Below are positions 47,170 to 57,332 of a stretch of 64,000 bases of DNA, piece by piece. The notes under the pieces were generated by a model that saw only the letters and a list, made by a program, of their open reading frames with translations, was not told the DNA's origin and searched no databases. The position numbers and the translations under genes were made by a program. Numbering within the stretch: position 1 is the first letter of the stretch; every line of letters begins with the position of its first letter. The stretch is taken from contig OV884058.1 of the NCBI GenBank assembly GCA_930367215.1, forward strand, positions 172,094,478 to 172,158,477, written 5' to 3'. This DNA is from Pollenia angustigena. Lineage: Eukaryota > Arthropoda > Insecta > Diptera > Polleniidae.

Positions 47170-48201
47170 ATGGGTAGATCTAAACATTGTACACATGAAC
47201 GTAGGGAAATTATAAAAAATCTTTATAAACAAGGTAAAAGTCACAGAAAAATTGCAGATATTGTTGGGTGCTCAAAGAAAATGGTGGAAAATGCAATAAA
47301 ATTTGAGTATAAGGAAGAAAAAAGAGGAAGAAAATCAAAAATTACAGAGGCTTTAAAAAGAAAAATTTTACGCCACGTAAGGAAGGATCCGTTTGTGACT
47401 TCTACCGCCTTAAAAAAAGAATATAATCTCGACGTAGCAACTTCAACTATACGAAAACTATTAATAAAAACAAATTTAAAAGCAAAGTTATATATACCCT
47501 TTTACCTTCGGTGAAGGGTATAAAAAGTGCAAGAAAAGTTCCATTCCTTAAAAAAATTCATTTAAAAAATAGGTTGCAGTTTGCCGAAGAACATGTGCAC
47601 TGGCCTGCCAGCATATGGCGAAATATTTTGTGGTCCGATGAGACAAAAATAAATTTATTTAACTCTGATAGAACCAATCAGTGTGTACGAACACCACCGA
47701 ACACCGAACATCTTCCCAAATACACCATAAAAACAATTAAACACGGTGGGGGAAATATAATGTTTCTCTTACAGTGGAATTGGGCCTATAGTAGGGATTG
47801 AAGAAAGAATGGATGCTGTTTTTTATACAAATCTGCATAACGATTTTATGAAACCCTACGCGGAATGGGAAATGCCGCTTCGATGGGTGTTTCAGCAAGA
47901 CAATGACCCGAAACATACACCAAAGCGGGCAAAAGATTGGTTTGAAAACAATGGGGTGAAGGTTTTAAGCTGGTCTGCTCAGTCACCAGACTTAAACCCC
48001 CTGTGGCGAGTAGTTAAGGTAGCTCTTAAGGGAAAACATGCAACAAATAAAGATCACCTGTGGGCATTGGTAAAAGAAGCGTGGAATAATATTCCAACTG
48101 AAACATGCCAAAAACTTGTAGACTCTGTGCCTAAACGTTGCTCGGTCGTTATCAAAAATAAAGGATATTCCACTAAATACTTATTATTAAATACTAAATG
48201 A
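47170..48201 (+). pseudogene. Tc1-like transposase, broken in three frames
   Basis: DDE transposase of the Tc1/mariner superfamily. The N-terminal frame (47170-47514) holds the paired-type helix-turn-helix (ERREIIKNLYKQGKSHRKIA, VGCSKKMVENAI) and a GRKSKIT linker. A 26-bp insertion at 47497-47522 (including one TATA copy) breaks it; without it the frame continues into LKNRLQFAEEHVHWP and ILWSDETKINLF (first Asp). About 11 bases are missing near 47761 where VWGC is expected, shifting to the third frame with MPLRWVFQQDNDPKHTPKRA (second Asp). The third catalytic block reads SPDLNPLWRVVK: the IE(H/N) of DLNPIEHLW is missing, removing the catalytic Glu. Start ATG at 47170 fits the family. Confidence 0.9.
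47491..47522. mobile_element. 26-bp insertion in the Tc1 transposase
   Basis: A core of cccttttaccttcggtgaag plus gg, flanked by TATA on both sides. Removing 26 bases restores the reading frame as LYIKSARKVPF. The core resembles the ends of a common fly repeat (compare 1267-1290). Confidence 0.7.
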
Positions 48202-48559
48202 TTAATACTTTGCTCATCTGTTGCAATTTTGTTGTCTTTAAGGTAGTTGAAGTCGATGGCTCTATTTTTTTCACACCTAAAATAAGATATAACAAATTTT
48301 TTTACATATAACTATATTCTTTAAGGTTTTTATCAAAAAATAAATATTGTTATTTAATTCTAATGTTGTTCAATTTCATAAAAATAAAAATCTAAAACTT
48401 TGTTCTGAAGATTAAGTATGCCATTTTTTTATTAAGAATCTTAAGCGGAAGGTGGCTTTATTTTAAAGAACACCACTGCATACCTTCATACCTCCATGAC
48501 TATGTTGCAATAAAGGAGCGATATATAGTAATTTCCATTTACATAATTGATTTTGTAAA

Positions 48560-48998
48560 AAGAACGATTTTTGGTGCAATTAAACAATTAAATCATTAAG
48601 CCGATACTCTGTTAATTGATCCACCTACGCAACTTAAAGACACCCGCTTAATTAAGCATTGGAATCAATAAAAGATGCATCTTACAGTGGAAATGTTCGA
48701 TAATATTTTTTTTCCATGTTATCAAGTTCATTGCTTTAAAAAATATTTCCGAAGGATATTAAGAGAATACAATGCTTCTTTTCTAGAAGGGATATTTACA
48801 ATTTCCTCGTTTTCTTCATCTTTGGATGCAATTTTTAGGGTACAGTTAATTCGTAATTTATGAAAAGAAATTTAATAAGTCTATTAAAATTTAATAAGTC
48901 TATTAAAATTTAATAAGTCTATTATATTGAACATTTTCATTATGGAAACAATTAACGGGGTAAACCAATTAACGGGAGCAATTAAGCGGAAACTACTG
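48560..48998. mobile_element. pogo-like element, right part
   Basis: The right end, reversed, reads cagtagtttccgcttaattg, with repeated aattaacggg/aattaagcgg motifs, a pogo/Tigger pattern. No left TIR found; tcattaagccgatactc and cgcttaattaagc near 48595-48655 may be its internal part. At 48876-48924 a taataagtctattaaaattt phrase is repeated three times. Confidence 0.5.
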
Positions 48999-49140
48999 TC
49001 CTACCAAATGCAAGAAGGTTAAAGTTCACTGTAGTTAACCAATACACTAAACCTGTGTAAAGTGTATAGGCTAAAAGTATTAATTAACTTACTTGAGTTT
49101 TAACTTTTTTTTTGCATAAGCCTTTAGTTTTATGGAAATA

Positions 49141-50117
49141 CAGTAGACGCTCGCTTATGTTCACTAAATGGAAAAGTTCACATAATCGAGACAATATAAA
49201 ATAAGTATTTCAAATCATTTTTAATATGTGTACATACACAGCCTATATTCAGTTTTTGTTTTAAATTAGTTTGTTAATAATAAATGTACATGAAAGTAGT
49301 CGGTTATATTTTTTTGCTTTAAGGGATTTCTGTAATGCCTTGTCCCTGCACTTCCACAATGCCAAAATATCATTCATATCAGATATATTAGTTTCACTCC
49401 AAGCAATAACTTTACGAACACCAACCATCTTATACATTTATCTTTGCATTCGTATTTACAAATTTACTAGCTTTCTTCGGGTAAGAACAGATTTCTAATA
49501 AAGGATGTTTTTTGCAGAGTAACACAAGTTAAATCATAATAAAACAAGGAAATATATTTTTAATATCAATGAAACGGGCTTTATTGGAAAGAATCAACAA
49601 CTTTTCGCATTCTGACCATCATTGTTTTGAAGACATATGGGCCAATGACTCCGCCAGCCGAGAAAGCGCATCAAACAGTAATTTTTGTGGATGTAATGGT
49701 GTTTCGACAAAAGCTTGTGGATTCTTCTTACTCCAAATGCGGCAATTCTGCTTATTGAAGATCAATATCAATTTGTGCTTCAGCCCATTCGCCGAATTAT
49801 TTTGATTAAAAGTTTCAAATATTTCCGCGTTGCTTGATAAGTCGATTCATTATGAAATTTCAAAGCAAACTAAACAAAAAGCAACTATCAGCTGTTAAAT
49901 GGGTGCTCAAATAAAGCAGTGATGCCAACTCAAAGTTGTGATACTTTAAAAAACACCCTTTACAACAAATAAATACAAAAAGAATCAACGTCTGCAAGTT
50001 GTTCACATAATAGAGATAGGTCGTGTTCACTCTTTAGAACCTAATGCGTAAAAATTTTGTTGTTCACTATTCTGGATGTTCATATAACTGGGTATCCATA
50101 TAACCGAGCGTCTACTG
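49141..50117. mobile_element. pogo-like MITE (977 bp) with a mariner scrap inside
   Basis: TIR cagtagacgctcgcttatgt and (reversed right end) cagtagacgctcggttatat, flanked by TA (49139-49140, 50118-50119). Iterated gttcacataa/gttcatataa motifs at both ends. Confidence 0.85.
49590..49810 (-). pseudogene. mariner transposase scrap
   Basis: Minus strand, with shifts, gives KQNCRIW-like (AGCAGAATTGCCGCATTTGG codes it), then NPQAFVETPLHPQKITV and SAGGVIGPYVFKTMM, matching mariner middle blocks. No ends seen. Confidence 0.65.
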
Positions 50118-50119
50118 TA

Positions 50120-51445
50120 ATACCATATGGGCATTTCCTGGGGTCACGAACGTACGTTCGTACGCTTTTGATGTACAAATAATATAGAAAACAAAACTTT
50201 TCCTAAAATTTTTTTTGCGATTTGATAGCATTTTTGTAGCTGTATGTTAAGTGCAAAAGATGGATTTCATCGAGTTTAAGTTTTCATAATGATAGTTATA
50301 AACATGTGGTCACGAACGTACACAAAATAGAAGTCAACTTTGGCTGACAGCAGTGAAATGTAAAAATCTGTAAAATGGAACGGAATATTCAAAAGTGATT
50401 AATTAAGTATTAATTAAGATCTCTATCCAGTATTTTCACAATAAAATATCTGTATTGGTTTTTGCTTAATTGGCTTATTGCATATGTTTTTTTATTATTA
50501 TGTATCACTATGCATTTTCCCATAAATATCTATAAATTTCGTTAACAAAAACCTAATGCTCAATTTACAATTGATTGTAATGGAGAGATTATGAAGAAAC
50601 AGTGCGAACATAACATATTTTTGCATGTTAAATAATTATAAAAAAAGGTCGTCAAAAGTAGCTTCCAGCCCAATTTCCTTAAGTAACTTACGTTTTACAG
50701 TTATCTAAGAGTTACCACCAGAGCATAATTTATTTTTCAAGTTGACTTTTTTAAAATTTCTTGTAAAGATTTATTGCAAAGATGTGTAATTATTGCCTTT
50801 TGCTCTGGGCCAGTATATTTGATATTGATATGCAGTCTAGTTATTGAGTTTTGGAATGCTTTATAATGAAGGTAATATAGATTTCAATGTGTAGAATGGG
50901 ATTCAATCAAAAAATCAAAAAACTTGAAAAATGTAATTATTGCTTTTGTTGTGGGACCTCCTCAAGTTTTTTTATAAGCAAACAAAAAAATAATATTTCA
51001 GGTAGGAAGAGCTCCAAAAACTTAATTTTTTATGGAATGCTCTGTCCTGTTTTAATCACCTGACAAAAAGTTTATTCTTTATCATTATAGCTAATTTTTT
51101 CATACTTTTTATGTAATTTTCCGATTAAGCGATGTCAAATAAATTTTAGTGTGTGTTTTAAATTTCGCTATCACTCGCGAATTGTAACCATTTTCTCGAT
51201 TAAAGCGATTTTTAATAAATATAAGACTTCGCTATTTCCGCTAATTGAGCAATTTTTACCTCTTGTTTTTATTCCTGTTAGGGCACTCTCAACACTGTCG
51301 ATTCAAAAGGGGGCGAAAAGTTTAATACCTTTTGCCATTATTAAGGGCCGAATTTTTTTGAATAAAACATGCTACTGTTTAAGAGAGCAAAACACCAAAT
51401 TGCATTTTTTTAATAAAATGTCAAATTTTTGTTTTAAAAAGAAAC
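50120..51445 (+). other. no gene seen
   Basis: AT-rich. Starts with atgggcatttcctggggtca and the palindrome gaacgtacgttc at 50150; a related inverted phrase (aggaaatgcccatat) lies at about 60964. Confidence 0.4.
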
Positions 51446-51539
51446 CACCGCACAGTGGCTGAAAATTTTATTTCATTGGCCAAAAGTCCAATTTTTGTTT
51501 GTCACCAATTTCAAAAATTTTAATTTGATTTAATAGTAA

Positions 51540-52578
51540 CCCAGCAAAAACTTGGTAATGACTTGCCATTACTGAACAACTTACTTTTCAATGACTACTT
51601 CATACCATCTACATTACATAGAAGTAGTTTGGTAATGGCTGACATATAATCTGATACCTAAGTACTTGTGTATGAGTTGATTAACGAAATTTATAATTCA
51701 TTCGTAATAAAATGCATCTACGGTTGAAGTTTTTTCAAATCTAATACAAATTGATTTAAAATATTTGTTCTTACAATTTGTTTTTTTTTATTATAAATAA
51801 AAAACAATTTGTAATAAATTTGAATATGAAAAATTATGCTGTACTGAAATTTTATAGTCATGACATGTTAGTTGTAATTTTGGTGACATCGGAGTAATAA
51901 GTTATTTAAGTCCCTATTTGTAAGCGAATGTGGTAATGACTTATTTAACTCCCTTTTTGTAAGCGAATGTGGTAATGACTTATTTAACTCCCTATTTGTA
52001 AGCGAGGGTGGTAAGTAGTTGCCTCCAATAATTTAATCTCATATTTACGCTCTTAATTGAGTAAAAAACATCGTTTTTTTATACAAAAACTACACTGCCC
52101 CGGTAGACTAGCTGGTAGTAAGCTAGTCTATCAGCACCGAGGTTGCGAGATCGAGTCCCGCCAGAGACAGAAAAAAAATAAAAAATAAAACAAAGTAAAA
52201 TAAAATAAGAAAAAATAGAAGAAAAAAAACATAAAGTATAAAGTAAAATAAAATAAGAAAAAATAGAAAAAAAATAATTTTAAAAAAAATAAATAAATAA
52301 AAAAATAAAAAAAATAATAAAAAAAAAATTTTTTAAAGTCATGACATGTTAGTTGTAATTTTGGTGACATCGGAGTAATAACTTATGTATGTCCCTATTT
52401 GTAAGCGAATGTGGTAATGACTTATTTAACTCCCTATTTGTAAGCGAGGGTGGTAAGTACTTGCCTCCAATGACATCACCGTGTTAAAATAATGAGTTAA
52501 AATGCCAATGTATAAGTAGTGAAGAGTCGTTATATTAGCTTTTTAACTCATTACTTTGCAATGTAAGTTTTTGCTGGG
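51540..52578. mobile_element. MITE with cccagcaaaaactt ends, carrying a SINE and an internal duplication
   Basis: Ends cccagcaaaaacttggtaat and (reversed) cccagcaaaaacttacattg, with TAA at 51537-51539 and 52579-52581. A segment starting catgacatgttagttgtaat occurs at about 51858 and again at 52341, on the two sides of the SINE. ccctatttgtaagcgaatgt recurs at about 42-bp spacing. Confidence 0.8.
52098..52335 (+). mobile_element. tRNA-derived SINE (family S1), copy 2, with A-rich tail
   Basis: cccggtagactagctggtag then gagatcgagtcccgcc as A- and B-box-like parts, followed by about 170 bases of A-rich aaaataaa repeats. Same head as the minus-strand copy at 15645. The apparent minus-strand ORF over the tail is an artefact of T runs. 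Confidence 0.75.
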
Positions 52579-52844
52579 TAAACATATTAAAACTAAGGTA
52601 GCCAAAAAATTTGGTCAAAATATTGGTAATTGTGGGTGTGACATGTTGTTAAACACAACTTTTTTTTTTTAATTCAGAAAAAAGTATTTTTTTTAATATT
52701 TAATCCGAAAGAAATTATCATTGCACAAAAACTATAAGCGATAATGACCTGCTTGCTTTTCTGCAAGGTTGGTAGTCTTGTTATCTTTAAAAAGGTAATA
52801 TTTGCGACTGTTGTGTTATTTATATTTGAGATGCTAGGACATAT

Positions 52845-55360
52845 TTTCTAAACTACTATATTTTTGTCAAATTTCAACTTTAGTAGAATAGAACTTTTGC
52901 GGCCCAAAAGGGACCAAGAAGGTGAAACCACTGATAGAAAGGTGAAAGTGTTTTCTTTTACCCTGTATATTAGACTGGTCGCATCTTGTATGGGATTTTT
53001 TTTTTTTAAATTTAAATGTTTGCGCTGCTTAAAATATGAGGTTTGGTGTAAGAAATCAATCCTAATTTTTCAGCTCAATCCGACGGTGCCTAGTCGTGCC
53101 AAGTGGGGCCCAAAGTTCCCCATTTTATAAAAAAAAAACATCTTTTCTATCAGATCTTTATAGTAATACTAGTTGAAAAGCCGAAAATCAAAAATATGAC
53201 TACGCTACGATCTTCGGCAGAGAAAGTACTTCAAGTGTGCCAAATTTCAGCTACCTATGTCATCAGATTTCTTCAGAAAGTTGCGGAAAGAATAGGACAT
53301 ACATGCAAACATCCTGACATACTAAGAAATTATATATTGTATAGATAGATTAAAGTATTTGCAGTTTAATATTTTAGTATGATACGAACGAAAGATTTTT
53401 AACTAATTTTAACTAATTCGGGGTCGCTGAATCCAGTGGTGCTAGCCGTTTTTTTAGGTTAGCTTTAGTTTTCAAGATATGCCGTTATTTCGAAAATTAA
53501 GGATGTTGCACAACATATGTTCGCGCAACTCAAAAACGCTTTAGCTTATTGAAAAACTAAAAAAAACCGAAATTCCGCGATAAAATTTACTTTAAGAAAG
53601 TTAAAACATTTTTCTTCATATTGGCTTTGGTTTTCGAGATATACCGTTATTTCGAAAATTAAGGAAGTTGCACAACATATGTTCGCGTAACTCAAAAACG
53701 CTTTAGCTTATTGAAAAACTAAAAAAAACCGAAATTCCGCAATCAAATTTACTTTAAGAAAGGCAAAACGTTTTTCTTATATGCGCAGTCGTTTTAGAAA
53801 CATAATTTTTTTCTGGAAAAAAAAATAATTTTTTTATTAAAATTTCGGAATTTTTGTTTTTAAAAATTGAGGGATCCTAGGCACTACACGGGCCAAATAT
53901 AAGAATTTCAATTATACAAATATGGAGGTTTAATAAAATTCTTAAATTAATTAAAATTTTTCGTCTTTTGTGAATACATAAAATCAAAAGTTGTGAACAG
54001 ATTTTAATCATTTGTAGCTTGTTTTGTTTGCAATATTGTTTTTTATATGACTCTATAAAATTAGAAGCATAGCTCCATTTTTCAATTTTTTATGAATTTT
54101 TAAAAACAAAAATTCCGAAATTTTAATAAAAAATTATTTTTTTTTCCAGAAAAAAAAAATTATGTTTCTAAAACGACTGCGCATATAAGAAAAACGTTTT
54201 GCCTTTCTTAAAGTAAATTTTATTGCGGAATTTCGGTTTTTTTTAGTTTTTCAATAAGCTAAAGCGTTTTTGAGTTACGCGAACATATGTTGTGCAACAT
54301 CCTTAATTTTCGAAATAACGGTATATCTTGAAAACTAAAGCTAACCTAAAAAAACGGCTAGCACCACTGGATTCAGCGACCCCGAATTAGTTAAAATTAG
54401 TTAAAAATCTTTCGTATCATACTAAAATATTAAACTGCAAATACTTTAATCTATCTATACAATATATAATTTCTTAGTATGTCAGGATGTTTGCATGTAT
54501 GTCCTATTCTTTCCGCAACTTTCTGAAGAAATCTGATGACATAGGAAGCTGAAATTTGGCACACTTGAAGTACTTTCTCTGCCGAAGATCGTAGCGTAGT
54601 CATATTTTTGATTTTCGGCTTTTCAACTAGTATTACTATAAAGATATGATAGAAAAGATGTTTTTTTTTATAAAATGGGGAACTTTGGGCCCCACTTGGC
54701 ACGACTAGGCACCGTCGGATTGAGCTGAAAAATTAGGACTTGATTTCTTACACCAAACCTCATAGCAGCGCAAACATGTAAATTAAAAAAAAAAAATTGC
54801 GACCAGTCTACTGTATATACTCTTGTACCCGTTTGGACCCGTCCGTTTAACACTTTTTTAATTTTAATGAAATTACTCAAAAAAAATTTCTAAACTACTA
54901 TATTTTTGTCAAATTTCAACTTTAGTACAATAGAACTTTTGCGGCCGAAAAGGGACCAAGAAGGTGAAACCACTGATAGAAAGGTGAAAGTGTTTTCTTT
55001 TACCCTGTATATACTATTGTACCCGTTTGGACCCGTCTGTTTAACACTTTTTTAATTTTAATGAAATTACTCAAAAAAAAATTTCTAAACTACTATATTT
55101 TTGTCAAATTTCAACTTTAGTACAATAGAACTTTTGCGGCCGAAAAGGGACCAAGAAGGTGAAACCACTGATAGAAAGGTGAAAGTGTTTTCTTTTACCC
55201 TGTATATACTCTTGTACCCGTTTGGACCCGTCTGTTTAACACTTTTTTAATTTTAATGAAATTACTCAAAAAAAAATTTCTAAACTACTATATTTTTGTC
55301 ATATTTCAACTTAAAAGAATAGAACTTTTGCGGCCATAAAGGGATTAAGAAGGTAAAACC
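52845..55360 (+). repeat. 195-bp tandem array in the Transib 5' region, about four units
   Basis: tttctaaactactatatttt starts units at 52845, 54887, 55082 and 55277; the last three are exactly 195 bp apart. Each unit has tttgcggcc, gaaaccactgatagaaaggt and ttgtacccgtttggaccc. The foldback element is inserted in the first unit and the hAT in the fourth. Confidence 0.9.
52981..54810. mobile_element. hAT-like foldback element, copy 2, about 0.85-kb arms
   Basis: tagactggtcgca at both ends with the 8-bp duplication ctgtatat (52973-52980, 54811-54818). The arms 52981-53862 and 54092-54810 are inverted repeats of each other. Same family as 26436-29871. Confidence 0.9.
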
Positions 55361-55371
55361 ACTGATAGAAA

Positions 55372-56714
55372 CAGAGTTGCCAATTTAGAGCCTTTGGCGC
55401 TAGATTAGGCGCTTTTTAACTGTCGAAAAGGCGCATATTTTTTCCTTAGCGCTTTTTTTAAAAAGAGCGCTAAATTAGCGCTTTTATTGATACCCAACAT
55501 TTTTGTACTTTTATTTGCATACATTAAAATCAAGACACATTAAACCAAAATTTGTTTCCGTTTTGAAAATACTTTACTCTGAAAAGCATTCTATACAAGG
55601 AAAGAAGTTTATTTTCTAAAGATATCCATTTCGTTTCTTAAAACAAGAAAATTCAAAACTAAATAACTGATTTTAACTTCTTTTGTTCGTATTAAGTAGA
55701 AGTTTCTTAAATAAAGAAACATTTTCTCATGATTAAAAAATTCACGTTTTTGGTATATGATCAAAAATTTCAAGAAGCATTTATTTAATATTAATCTGAT
55801 TTTAAAATAGAATCAAGAAACAAAGTTTTTTTTGTAAACTAACTAGTGCTATACGTTTTTATGGAAAAATTTTAGGCTTTTCTTTTGATTTTGTAAAATA
55901 AAAAGCAAAGAAAACTTGATTTAAGCAACTATAGAATTAAAATTAATTTTTTAGCTGTATTTTAGTAAATTTTAGTTCGCTTTGAGTCACAACTTTTTGC
56001 TTATGTTTATATACAATAAGAAATTTTTGACTTGGACGAGAATAGTGCAAAATTTTCGTGGTTCAAGACATATTTTCTGGTGATTTAGTAAATAATTCTT
56101 TCCGTGTATAGTTGAAATTATATTACTTTAAGCTTCCTTAAATATCAGAAAAGGCTTTTTAAAAATATTAAAGTTTTATTAACACTGCTCGGCAAAAAAC
56201 TAAAAAAAAGTCGATCTAGAGAACTTGATTATGTGATTTTAATTCACTTTAGCGTGCTAAATGCAAATAGTTTATTCAATCACGTCTAGTTAACATTTTG
56301 TTTACTGATTTCTTGCTTTTTTTATTCATAATATACCTGGATTTCTGATAAATGATAAAAATACTAATTTGCATGGAAAAATATAATATAAAATAATTAT
56401 TTGTAAAATATCAATATCGTTCTCAAGTTATGATAAAATATATGTAGCACATAAATGCCTTATTTCGGTCAAAATATAAGACTAGCCCATAAAAGAACAA
56501 GACATGATAGAAACAACTGAAAACGGATTTGAATTTAGCGCAGTAGTATCTTTGATTTTCATAAATTTTTATTTAAAACGATTTTTTTTGACGGCCAGTG
56601 TTACTAATAAAACTTGGATCTTAAACATGTCATTAAGTTTTTTATTTAAATTTTATTTAGCGCTTTTTGATTGGAGACACGGCGCTTTTTGATTAGAAAT
56701 ATTTCACAACCCTG
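55372..56714. mobile_element. hAT-like element with iterated gcgcttttt motifs
   Basis: cagagttgccaatttagagc at left, cagggttgtgaaatatttct at right reversed, with the exact 8-bp duplication gatagaaa (55364-55371, 56715-56722). Repeated tagcgctttt motifs near both ends. No transposase. Confidence 0.9.
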
Positions 56715-56722
56715 GATAGAAA

Positions 56723-57332
56723 GGTAATTTTAATGAAATTACTCAGAAAAAAAAAAAAAATTTTTTAAATTGTTTTTTACAATTTTTTTTATTCCGCAAA
56801 AATGTTTGCAGAAGTAACAGAAATCATGTGCTTTTGTCTTCAAACAAATTTTATGATATAGGGAAAATTGATCGTGATCGAACATAATACAGGTAGTACA
56901 TATAAAAAATTTTATTAATGTTACACAATCAGAAAAACGTATAGCTACCCTGATTCATCCTTATCCGTTACACTACGTTCACACTAGCGTATTCTATAGT
57001 AGAATAAAGAGCTTATACACGCGTTTACGCTAAACAGGTATATTGTGACTCCCAGTTTAGAAGGGCTTTTTAAATTTTGTTTGGTCTTTTTATTTTATCT
57101 GTTTTTATGACTCTAATAATAGTCCATGACCCTATAGCTATGCAATGCGTTGTTAAATTTGTGTCAGGTATTTTATAGCATATAAATAAAAGGATTTTAA
57201 GTTTTTTAATCCGTTTTATTCTACCTGTACTTGGTATGAAAAAAAGTATGAAAAGGTTTAAAAGCAAGTGACATTCGGATGCAAACTCAGTGGATATTAT
57301 ATATCTGAGCAATAACAACGTTTTTCATAAGC
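56723..57332 (+). promoter_or_regulatory. Transib transposase leader, possible TATA box
   Basis: Non-coding DNA directly upstream of the transposase ATG. gcatataaataaaagg at about 57178-57193 is a TATA-like candidate roughly 140 bases before the start codon; weak evidence. Confidence 0.3.

Larger units (their letters stand above)
43623..48478 (+). mobile_element. Tc1-like transposon inflated by nested insertions
   Basis: TIRs cagtggtgttccttaaaata and (reversed right end) cagtggtgttctttaaaata, with TA at left and CA (eroded TA) at right. A related inner repeat agtgttccttaaagtagagg lies at 47017. Removing 43808-44532 and 44536-46999 with one TAA each leaves about 1661 bp, the normal size of a Tc1 element. 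It carries a transposase gene at 47170-48201. Confidence 0.85.

Noticed and set aside
52131..52370. 79-codon Phe/Tyr-rich minus-strand ORF
   Set aside because: It is the translation of the A-rich SINE tail; composition only.
53103..53348. 81-codon ORF repeated in four places
   Set aside because: Lies within foldback arms, no recognised protein; reported only as part of the element.
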